In this document: positions 34,656 through 44,628 of the stretch, piece after piece
How positions within the stretch are numbered: the stretch's first letter is position 1
How the letters are laid out: each line of letters begins with the position of its first letter
Assembly (NCBI RefSeq): GCF_027533625.1
Contig: NZ_JAQAGZ010000016.1
Coordinates: forward strand, 124,001-188,000
Reading direction: 5' to 3'
DNA from: Paenibacillus gyeongsangnamensis
GTDB taxonomy: Bacteria > Bacillota > Bacilli > Paenibacillales > NBRC-103111
Length of the DNA stretch: 64,000 nucleotides
Notes under the pieces: generated by a model
The model's input: the letters and a program-made list of their open reading frames with translations, nothing else
The model's database searches: none
Told to the model about the DNA's origin: nothing
Translations under genes and position numbers: made by a program

Positions 34656-36911
34656 ATGAGCGAATCTAATCAGGAGTATATCGTAATCTCGGGGGCGAGG
34701 GAAAACAATCTCAAGAACGTATCCTTGCGCATTCCCAAGCGGAAGATCACGATCTTCACCGGGGTATCCGGATCCGGCAAGTCATCGATCGTTTTCGATA
34801 CTATCGCCGCCGAATCCCAGCGTCTGCTGAACGAAAACTTCAGTATGTTCGTCCGCAACTTTCTGCCGCGTTTTCCGCAACCGGATGCAGACGCGATCGA
34901 GAACCTGAGCATGGCTGTTATTGTGGATCAGAAGCGGCTGGGCGGCGGTTCCCATTCCACGATGGGCACGATTACCGATATCTCTCCCATTCTCCGTCAT
35001 CTCTTCTCCCGAGTGGGTCAGCCATATGTTGGACAAGCGCACATGTTCTCGTTTAACGATCCGCAAGGCATGTGTCCCGAGTGCAACGGGATTGGTCGCA
35101 GCCTGTGCGTCGACATGAGCAAGGCGCTGAACAAGTCAAAGTCGTTGAATGAAGGGGCAATCATGCTGCCGGGCTATACGGTGAACGGTTTTGATTGGAC
35201 GATGATCGTGCAGTCGGGGCCCTTCGATCCCGACAAGAAGCTGAGTGATTATTCAGAGGAGGAGCTGGAACAACTGCTGTACGGCAAGGCGAGGAAAGTG
35301 GCGACGCAATTCGGCGGGAAGACAGTGAACATTACGGTGGAAGGCTTCATCGAGAAGTTCACCAACAAGTACATCAAGCGGGATGTAAAGACGATGTCTG
35401 AGCGCACACAACAAGCAGTTGCGACGTACATCACCGAGGGTACCTGCTCCAGCTGCCACGGCGCGAGACTCAGTCAACCCGCGCTCAATTGCAGAATCAA
35501 TGGACACAACATAGCGGAGCTTTCCTCCATGGAGGTCGGACATCTCATCCGCGTCATTCGGGAGATTGACGACGCGATCGCCGCGCCTGTCGTCAAGTCG
35601 CTGACGGAGCGGCTGCAGCATCTGGTGGATATCGGACTTGACTACTTGACGCTGGATCGTGAGACGGATACATTGTCCGGTGGCGAGTCGCAGCGCGTCA
35701 AGATGGTGAAGCACCTGAGCGGCAGTCTGGTGGATGTCACTTACATCTTCGATGAGCCCAGCGTTGGCTTGCACCCCCGTGATGTACACCGGTTAAATGG
35801 ATTGCTTCAGAAGCTGCGCGACAAGGGCAATACCGTGATTGTCGTCGAGCATGATCCCGATGTGATCAAGTTGGCGGATCAGATCGTCGACGTCGGGCCT
35901 CACGCCGGCAGCCGCGGCGGTACCATCGTGTATGAAGGAAGCTTCCAAGGCTTGCTGGAGGTAGGTACACTTACAGGCACCTATATGAAGCGGCCGCTCC
36001 AGCTGAAGCACAATTGCAGGCAGCCATCCGGCAAGCTGTCCATCAAGGATGCCACACTGCACAACCTGCGGAACGTGAGTGTAGATATTCCAATCGGAGT
36101 GCTGACAGTAGTTACGGGTGTCGCCGGCTCGGGCAAGAGTACGCTGATTAACGAAGTATTCCTCAGCCAGCATCCGGATGCGATCGTCATCGACCAATCG
36201 GCGGTAGGAGTGTCAACACGCTCGAATCCCGCTACCTACACGGGCATTATGGATGATGTGCGCAAGGCGTTTGCTTCCGCGAACAAGGTGGGCCAAGGCT
36301 TGTTCAGCTTCAACTCCAAGGGGGCTTGCGAGAACTGCCAAGGGCTGGGTGTTGTCTATACAGACCTTGCATTCCTCGACAGCGTGAAGCTGCCATGCGA
36401 AGTATGCGGAGGTAGACGGTTCAAGGAAGAGGTGCTCGCGTACAAGCTGAACGGCAAGTCAATTGCAGAAGTGCTGGAGATGACGGTGGAGCAGGCATTG
36501 GATTTTTTTCAGATAAAAGAGGTTGTGCGCAAGCTCCAGGCGATGAGGGATGTGGGGCTGAACTATATTACACTCGGCCAGCCGCTCAGCACGCTCTCGG
36601 GCGGGGAATGCCAGCGCATCAAGCTGGCAAGCGAGCTGCTTAAGAAGGGCAGCATCTACGTGATGGACGAGCCGACGACCGGCCTGCATATGTCAGATAT
36701 CGGTCACCTTCTGGGGATTATGAACCGCCTCGTGGATGCCGGCAATACGGTGATCGTCATCGAGCACAACCTCGATGTGATCAGCCAAGCGGATTGGATC
36801 ATCGATATGGGACCGGACGGAGGCAGCAAGGGCGGCCAGGTGGTGTTCGAGGGCACACCTCCGCAGATCATCCATTCGGAGAAATCGATCACGGGAAGAT
36901 ACTTGATGTAA
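34656..36911 (+). CDS. UvrA-like ABC ATPase (class III, drug-resistance type)
   Basis: This 751-residue protein has two ABC domains of the UvrA kind: Walker A FTGVSGSGKSS and VTGVAGSGKST, signatures LSGGESQR and LSGGECQR, and zinc-finger Cys pairs (CPECNGIG, CSSCHGARL, CENCQGLG/CEVCGGRRF). It is about 190 residues shorter than housekeeping UvrA because the UvrB-binding region is missing. Class III UvrA proteins such as DrrC protect against DNA-binding antibiotics. ATG 34656 follows GGAAGGGTG. It is a single gene behind repeat copy D. Confidence 0.9.
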   Translation: MSESNQEYIVISGARENNLKNVSLRIPKRKITIFTGVSGSGKSSIVFDTIAAESQRLLNENFSMFVRNFLPRFPQPDADAIENLSMAVIVDQKRLGGGSHSTMGTITDISPILRHLFSRVGQPYVGQAHMFSFNDPQGMCPECNGIGRSLCVDMSKALNKSKSLNEGAIMLPGYTVNGFDWTMIVQSGPFDPDKKLSDYSEEELEQLLYGKARKVATQFGGKTVNITVEGFIEKFTNKYIKRDVKTMSERTQQAVATYITEGTCSSCHGARLSQPALNCRINGHNIAELSSMEVGHLIRVIREIDDAIAAPVVKSLTERLQHLVDIGLDYLTLDRETDTLSGGESQRVKMVKHLSGSLVDVTYIFDEPSVGLHPRDVHRLNGLLQKLRDKGNTVIVVEHDPDVIKLADQIVDVGPHAGSRGGTIVYEGSFQGLLEVGTLTGTYMKRPLQLKHNCRQPSGKLSIKDATLHNLRNVSVDIPIGVLTVVTGVAGSGKSTLINEVFLSQHPDAIVIDQSAVGVSTRSNPATYTGIMDDVRKAFASANKVGQGLFSFNSKGACENCQGLGVVYTDLAFLDSVKLPCEVCGGRRFKEEVLAYKLNGKSIAEVLEMTVEQALDFFQIKEVVRKLQAMRDVGLNYITLGQPLSTLSGGECQRIKLASELLKKGSIYVMDEPTTGLHMSDIGHLLGIMNRLVDAGNTVIVIEHNLDVISQADWIIDMGPDGGSKGGQVVFEGTPPQIIHSEKSITGRYLM

Positions 36912-37180
36912 TGCACTAAATGCATTTTAGTAATGTATGGGATTCGTAATTTCATGCCTCTTGATCGGCGGGTACGGCTTCGGCTATACCGCGGACGCGA
37001 TCGGCCGGCCGCTGCCGGATCCGGCGGCCGTTTACGGGGACGGCTGAGCCCACGGATGCAGAGGACGGACGTATGTTTGCCCTGCATGTCGCACCGTCAT
37101 CCGATGCCGAGCGACCGAGACAAGCCTTTCCACTCGACCGGGTTTAGAGTATGCTAGCTATAAGGGAGGAGAGGGAATCT

Positions 37181-37678
37181 ATGGTGAAACAACTGATCGT
37201 CGGAGACGCCATGCATGAGCTGGCCACTACGCGCCGCATCCTGGAGCGCTTGCCTGAGGAGCATATGACGTGGAAGCCGCACGTGAAATCGATGACGTTG
37301 GGCGGGCTGGCCACGCATCTGATCAACCTGCTGAACTGGCAAGTCGCGATTTTTCTTTACCCGGAATTCGATCTTTCAACCGTGCCCCTTAGGCGGGAGC
37401 CTTTGGAAAGACGCGAAGACGTGCTGGAGGAATTCGACGGGAACGTCGTCAAGCTTGAAAAATTGTTAACCGAATGCGACGAGAAAACGCTCGGCGAGGA
37501 ATGGACCTTGCGGAACGGCGACCATATCATCCTGCGCCAACCGCGGGCGATCGCGCTTCGCACCTTCGGAATAAGCCACATGGTCCACCACCGGGCGCAG
37601 CTCGGGGTTTACTTGCGGCTTCTCGATATTCCGGTGCCGGGCCTCTACGGGCCCTCGGCCGACGAGGAAGGCAGATGA
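37181..37678 (+). CDS. DinB-family protein
   Basis: This 165-residue four-helix-bundle protein starts at ATG 37181 with GGGAGGAGAG upstream. The metal-ligand histidines are in place: LGGLATHLINLLNW, and FGISHMVHHRAQLGVYLRLL near the C-terminus. LPEEHMTWKPHVKSMT is the family's first loop. DinB proteins are putative metal-dependent thiol S-transferases or damage-induced proteins. The GC content is a little higher than in surrounding genes. It has its own terminator. Confidence 0.88.
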   Translation: MVKQLIVGDAMHELATTRRILERLPEEHMTWKPHVKSMTLGGLATHLINLLNWQVAIFLYPEFDLSTVPLRREPLERREDVLEEFDGNVVKLEKLLTECDEKTLGEEWTLRNGDHIILRQPRAIALRTFGISHMVHHRAQLGVYLRLLDIPVPGLYGPSADEEGR

Positions 37679-37679
37679 A

Positions 37680-38710
37680 CTAAGACGCGTCGAACAGTCG
37701 CAGGGCATCGGCATCGCCGCCGGTACTCTGCGACTGTTTTTTCGTGACGAACGCTTTTTTGTCGCCAGGCAATATTCTGATACCGGTATCGATCACCGAG
37801 ACACATGAAAAGTACGCATTCTGATCAATGACCCGGTCTTCGATTTCAACTGTAATCTTCCCTCCACGTGGCGTGTAACGAATCGCATTGGTCAGCAAAT
37901 TAAAGAAAACCTGCATGATCCGTCTCGCATCGGCCATCACGGTAACCGGCCTCGAAATCGTAAAAAGGCGAATGTCCAATCCGTTTTCTTCCGCTTCGTA
38001 TTTCACATCGTCCACGATTCGTTCTAGGTGTAACGTCAGATCGAGCGGTTTGCGATCGAGCAACAACAACCGGCCCGCTTCGGCGAGCGACAATACATGA
38101 AGATCGTCCACAAGCTGGCTGAGCCGGATTACCTCATCGTGAAGCCGAAGCAGCATTTCGGCGGGTCATAATGGCCGGCCTGCTGATAATTTTCCAGTTT
38201 AAGCTGCATAACGGACAGCGGCGTGCGAAGCTCGTGAGCAACATCGGCTTCCAATCGTCTGCGGGCTTCTTCGGCTTCACGCAAGCGAAACGTCTTATCA
38301 TTGAACGATTGGTTAACTTTCCCATATTCATCTTTTGTGTCTACAGGTACTTTGACGTTCAGGTTGCCCTGCGCCACGCGCTCTATGGCTGCTATAAGCT
38401 TTTTGAGCGGGAGGGTCAGCACCCCCGATATCCAAAAACTGAAGAACAACCCGATCGTAACAAAAAAGAACAAGCGCACGCCGTGCGTGACTTTAAGCAG
38501 TACGTTCAGCCGCATATTGTCAATGAAATAAGATTTAAAGATTTCGATTTGCTCTTCGGGCGTGGCACTCAAATAGTTGGCATCGATTTGTTCCCTTTGA
38601 AATTGATCGATCTAGCTGCCTGTTTAAACTTGCGTTGTAAGGGAGATCGTGATACTTACAATGAGCACCAGCAGTCCCATATAGGCATATATTTTCATGC
38701 GGACCGTCAT
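37680..38710 (-). pseudogene. Histidine kinase with several lesions
   Basis: Joined across frames, this is a HAMP/HisKA/HATPase kinase. It begins MTVRMKIYAYMGLLVLI, then hits TAA and TAG within ten codons (near 38628 and 38616), resumes with an extracellular part, helix and HAMP (LPLKKLIAAIERVAQG), and has the phosphoacceptor DVAHELRTPLSVMQ. A frameshift near 38160 precedes the rest (MLLRLHDEVIRLSQLVDDLHVLS and N-box VFFNLLTNAIRYTPRGG). The ATP-lid end is lost: after DTGIRIL the sequence is unrelated and runs into a terminator. Two stops, a frameshift and a truncation mean it is dead. Confidence 0.75.
37693..37743 (+). terminator. Terminator of the DinB gene
   Basis: AACAGTCGCAG and CTGCGACTGTT around a 24-base loop, then TTTTTTCG. 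It overlaps the damaged 3' end of the convergent kinase pseudogene. Confidence 0.8.
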
Positions 38711-38712
38711 CT

Positions 38713-39266
38713 TCATGAACGTTCATCGAATCGGTAACCGAAACCATATACCGTTTGAATATATCAAGGATTGGCAGGATCGTCTCCCAGTTTGCGGCGA
38801 AGATTCCGGATATGGGAATCCATCGTCCTTTCGTATCCCATGTACTCATCCTCCAAAGCAGCCTGTAACAATTGCAAACGGCTGAAGACGATGCCAGGAC
38901 GACCCGCCAGCGTGAACAGAATTTTGAATTCGGTTGGTGTCAATTGGATTTCCTGACCGTCTTCAGGCTCACGCAAGCGGCGAAGTAAAGCTCGGATGCG
39001 CGAAGCGAGCTCGCGCAAGCTGAACGGCTTCGTCAAATAATCATCCGCACCGATTTCCAGACCGACGATTTTATCCGATTCATCCGATCGGGCCTTGACC
39101 ATAATAATGCCGCAATGTGAGGTTTGCCTTATTTCGCGGCATACGTCGATGCCGCTTTTCTCGGGGAGGTCAATACCCGGAATCCTTCACGTTGCAAATA
39201 GGTCTGCATCTCCTCCAGCATGCCTGGTTCGTCCTCCACAAGCAACAATTTCGATTCCATTCCCAT
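38713..39266 (-). pseudogene. OmpR-type response regulator with deletion and stop
   Basis: The N-terminus (KLLLVEDEPGMLEEMQTYLQ) leads to EGFRVL, but then about 25-30 codons, including the usual phosphoacceptor region, are missing before PEKSGIDVCREIRQTS. The rest of the receiver (IGADDYLTKPFS) and winged helix (LTPTEFKILFTLAGRPG, ERTMDSHIRNLRRKLG) follows, then an in-frame TGA near 38791, where relatives continue YIQTVYGFGYRF. That tail is still present after the stop. Start near 39266 or 39260. Partner of the dead kinase downstream. Confidence 0.72.
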
Positions 39267-39616
39267 CACATATTTCCCTTTTAGTCTGCTTCCATTGACG
39301 AGAGTTATATCGCTTACCGAAATTATTCCGTGATTTGGTGGGTTCTTAAAGAAATCCACGCAAAGAGAGGAAGATCTGCATAAGTTCTCGACATTTGTAG
39401 TGTAAACTGGCTGTGAAAGGTGGGAAATAGCCGCGAAGAACAAGAAGAACAATTAATCTGGAGGATCGGATTCAGAGAAACGTAATTTTTGAAAGTAGAA
39501 GGAACTGCGAATTGTGTACGATGTCGATTGAGAGAGCGCTGTTTGAACTCGATAGCGAGGATTCAAAGCTGATATTTGTTCAGTTTGTAAAAACAACAAA
39601 AAGGAGTAGATAACAA
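39267..39616. other. Intergenic region
   Basis: About 350 bp between the dead regulator and the DUF6223-type gene. There are no hairpins or coding fragments I can support. CAAAAAGGAG just before 39617 is the ribosome site of the next gene. Confidence 0.4.
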
Positions 39617-40021
39617 ATGAAAATGAAGCTCGTTTCATTCGTAATACTTTGTACATTTCTACTTGTGCCAACTATTGCCTCTGCCGAAGTGACCAACGGT
39701 AATGTCGGATACGGATTAACCCCCGGGCGACTCTGGGCCACGATGGACGCGGTGGTGGGGCTGATCAGCGCGGTCATCGGTGGGCTGTCTCTGGCCCGCT
39801 CCGCCGGTCGTATCGGCACCGGCTCCGGTCGACGCGGGGCCATCGTGGCCTTGGTGATGGCCCTGATCGTCATAGCCTACGCTGGGGTGCATGTGACCAT
39901 ATTCCCTGGTGGTCCCGGCACCGGCGACGGGCGAGTCGGGGCCATCTTTGCCATAGTGTTGGGGCTGATCGGCATGGTCCTCGCTGGGTTAACTTTGGCC
40001 CGCTCCCGCCGCGCCGGCTGA
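39617..40021 (+). CDS. DUF6223-like small membrane protein
   Basis: This 134-residue protein has an N-terminal signal peptide (MKMKLVSFVILCTFLLVPTIASAE) and three hydrophobic segments with alternating short loops (DAVVGLISAVIGGLSLARS, GAIVALVMALIVIAYAGV, GAIFAIVLGLIGMVLAGLTLARS). The first 35 codons use AT-rich codons like the neighbours; from 39720 on the sequence is markedly GC-rich with actinobacterial-type codons. DUF6223 proteins are, from memory, mostly actinobacterial. The function is unknown. It looks as if foreign DNA was joined behind a local signal sequence. Confidence 0.6.
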   Translation: MKMKLVSFVILCTFLLVPTIASAEVTNGNVGYGLTPGRLWATMDAVVGLISAVIGGLSLARSAGRIGTGSGRRGAIVALVMALIVIAYAGVHVTIFPGGPGTGDGRVGAIFAIVLGLIGMVLAGLTLARSRRAG

Positions 40022-40320
40022 TCTAACCATGGTGCCCTGAGTTGTGGTTCCTGTCCTTCCTGGGCGTGTTCCGGTGTCCGGTGGGCGCAGTGACCGTATC
40101 CGCCAGCGGCGGATCGCCAAGGGCAGCAGTACTGCGGTGACAGCCAGCCAGAGCAGGGTGATGACCCGTGAGTCTGGCCATCCAGTAGCCGTCGTTGTTT
40201 GGGTTGCCGGAGTATGGGTAGGCCGAGGAATATCTGCCAGAAGTTCCAGACCAGGTAGGTGCCGACGGCCAGCCACAGGCTGCGGGGGAAGGATGTAGAG
40301 CACGGCCAATGTTGTCAGGA
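40022..40320 (-). pseudogene. GC-rich foreign remnant (membrane protein tail)
   Basis: This 300-bp block shares the high GC of the preceding gene. On the minus strand it reads ITLLWLAVTAVLLPLAIRRW and LYILPPQPVAGRRHLP, which looks like the C-terminal helix of an ABC-2-type permease in a broken frame. There is no start and no ribosome site. It ends abruptly where repeat copy E begins, at about 40345. Confidence 0.4.
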
Positions 40321-40351
40321 TAAGCGAATACCCTTATAAATAGCTGTCGAG

Positions 40352-40410
40352 TGTCAAGAATATAGTCCGATTACAATCCGCGTAAATCGCGGCTTTTTTA
40401 TTCCGATTGC
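40352..40410. repeat. Dispersed palindromic repeat, copy E
   Basis: TGTCAAGAATATAGTCCGAT (40352-40371), then CCGCG-TAAAT-CGCGG (40378-40392), T6, and TTCCGATTGCC. It is preceded by GTCGAG as in copy A. The hairpin plus T run makes it a good terminator on the plus strand. Confidence 0.8.
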
Positions 40411-40526
40411 CAAATGATGCCTAGAATATATACCAATTGCTGCGGCTTTATACAGCTCCCAATCATGAAAACTGGAAGCGCCAGGAATAAAAATCATTTT
40501 GTGTTTGATGAAGTTAAGAAGTGGTG

Positions 40527-40610
40527 ATGGACAAGAGTGAGAGAGCTACTACGTGGAAAATCAAAAAAGAACCTGGACAGTTTTACCAGGTTCTTTTATA
40601 TTGCGCATAA
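40527..40610 (+). CDS. Candidate 27-residue leader peptide upstream of rph
   Basis: The short frame MDKSERATTWKIKKEPGQF... runs from ATG 40527 to TAA 40610 and passes through the terminator hairpin at 40565-40599. AAGAAGTGG upstream is a weak ribosome site. A translated leader overlapping an intrinsic terminator ahead of a ribosome- or RNA-polymerase-related antibiotic resistance gene is the usual layout of attenuation control. The frame may also be chance. Confidence 0.35.
   Translation: MDKSERATTWKIKKEPGQFYQVLLYCA
40565..40599 (+). terminator. Terminator/attenuator in the rph leader
   Basis: AAAAGAACCTGG, loop ACAGTTTTA, CCAGGTTCTTTT, then TATATT. It is a strong 12-bp stem 150 bp before the rph start. 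Because no intact gene lies upstream, it may work as an attenuator for rph. Confidence 0.7.
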
Positions 40611-40751
40611 ACAGACACGATGATATAATCAGATTACGACTGGTTCCGATCTAAATGGTCATAGTTATTACATCCTACACTTTAAGTGTACCATGCCGGT
40701 AAACTCTTGTCAAATGTTTTTTCTAAATTTAACGGTTAGGAGAGATATTGA

Positions 40752-43352
<2,601 letters not shown>

Positions 43353-43433
43353 TGGCTGAATACGTCAAGTAAGAACCTCTGTGAACTAAGGGACGGAGTA
43401 CGTTATTTTAATAAAAAAACAGCAGCATGCTAA

Positions 43434-43490
43434 AAAAGGATGAGCAAGATTCACATCTGGTAACCGGTGAATCTAAACTCATCCTTTTTA
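43434..43490 (+). terminator. rph terminator
   Basis: AAAAGGATGAG and CTCATCCTTTTT form the outer stem; inside, GATTCAC pairs with GTGAATC. It is a long composite hairpin followed by T residues, 80 bp after the rph stop. Confidence 0.85.
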
Positions 43491-43575
43491 CTAAGTTTTC
43501 ACTGAATTCGGTTGAAACAAAGAGTAGGATTTGAAAAACTTATTTTTTTATATTAGAAAAATCAAGTCATATAAT

Positions 43576-43680
43576 GTGTAACAATATATACGAGTGATTG
43601 CCCGTATAACAATATATATGTCCGGCTACACAAACATAGGTGCATAATTGTTTTACGACACAAACATATGCGCATAATCG
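43576..43680. repeat. Cluster of short direct repeats
   Basis: ACACAAACATAGGTGCATAA (43628) recurs as ACACAAACATATGCGCATAA (43658), a 30-bp period. Just upstream GTGTAACAATATATACG (43576) recurs as CGTATAACAATATATATG (43603). Such iterons can be recombinase or regulator sites. Nothing else identifies them. Confidence 0.5.
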
Positions 43681-43870
43681 TGAATGAGCTTGGCTTGCAC
43701 TTGATATATTATTTTTCTGATCCCGTTACGGGAAGATAGTTTCAATACAGTGGAGAATTGCTATAAGGAGTTCTCCCAAGCGAGAACAAGTTCTTCGCAA
43801 ACAAGTATTGGAGGGGCCCGCCAGAAGTAAGGTACAATCGGAACGAGATAAAGAATTCCTTATAATGGGA

Positions 43871-44216
43871 GTGGATTTTACCAGAATCCATGGGCGAGCG
43901 TAGCTATGATTCTCATCCGGAACGGCAAGGTGCTGCTTGGCCGAAAGCGGGGACGCTACAGTGGGCAATGGTGTGTGCCATGCGGTTATGTGGATTGGGA
44001 GAGGATGTGTATGAGGCGGCAAAGCGTGAAATGTTGGAGGAGACGGGGCTGCGCATAGAACTTACCTTTCTCTATACCGTCATTTCCCTTTATGGCGAGC
44101 CATACGTAGGCACTGAATTTTATAATCCTGAGCAGCAGAACGTCATGATCTGGTTTTTGGCCAAAGAGACCGGCGGCGAGCTTCGTGCGGGAGACGACAT
44201 CGACGATGTGGCAGGG
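43871..44216 (+). pseudogene. Nudix hydrolase, frameshifted in the Nudix box
   Basis: ASVAMILIRNGKVLLGRKRG and YSGQWCVPCGYVDW are read in one frame, then GEDVYEAAKREMLEETGL and LYTVISLYGEPYVGTEFY in another. The catalytic Nudix box (Gx5Ex7REUxEExGU) is complete only when the one-base shift at GATTGGGAGAGG (about 43994-44005) is ignored. A second small shift near 43883 separates the likely start (VDFTR) from the body. The family hydrolyses nucleoside diphosphates linked to other moieties. After about 44216 the sequence no longer fits. Confidence 0.7.
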
Positions 44217-44286
44217 CAGCTCCGGATGGGATCAGGCTCACGGTGCATGCTGAAAAATGACCACGTTAGCAAAGGGATATTAGTCG

Positions 44287-44509
44287 GACTTCGGAAAATT
44301 TGTAGACTTGGACATCGTCGACGTACAAGATGCCGGTAGGGCTATTCAATCTATGCCCCTTGAAGAATTAGCAATTATGGCAGAAACCTTGATCATTCAA
44401 AACCAAAGTTGCGAAGGTCAGGGAAACTGTAGGTGGACCGATTGATGTTGCAGTGATCTCTAAAAGTGACGGATTCATTTGGATTAAAAGAAAACACTAT
44501 TTTCATCCC
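44287..44509 (+). pseudogene. Gene interrupted by the transposon, left part
   Basis: The frames read DFGKFVDLDIVDVQDAGRAI, MPLEELAIMAETLI and, one frame over, KVRETVGGPIDVAVISKSDG to KRKHYFHP, where the transposon begins. Across the ATCCC target duplication the reading continues at 58439 as DLNSHFFKN and a stop, followed by a hairpin. So the element sits about 10 codons before the end of a gene of unknown family. An additional frameshift near 44405 means the gene may have been dead already. Confidence 0.55.
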
Positions 44510-44547
44510 GGGGTACCGCCAACAAAACGCGGAAAACGTACGCTAAG
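44510..44547 (+). repeat. Left terminal inverted repeat of the transposon
   Basis: 38 bp, from GGGGTACCGCC to CGTACGCTAAG, identical to the right end. A partial inverted copy of its inner end (CTTAGCGTACG, 44578-44588) lies just inside and is embedded in a hairpin AGCCGGTT/AACCGGCT (44567-44601). Confidence 0.95.
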
Positions 44548-44628
44548 CCCCATTGATTGAGTAATAAGCCGGTTCCCCTTAGCGTACGGGGAAAACCGGC
44601 TCCGAAACTCACAACGTGTTAATTGTCA

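Larger units (their letters stand above)
43353..43870. other. Intergenic region between rph and the Nudix remnant
   Basis: It contains the rph terminator (43434) and a cluster of direct repeats (43576-43680). Between 43690 and 43870 no feature is clear. Confidence 0.4.

Noticed and set aside
36937-37047. Short frame GFVISCLLIGGYGFGYTADA after the UvrA-like gene
   Set aside because: It has no ribosome site and only 36 codons in a GC-rich palindromic stretch; too little support for a gene.
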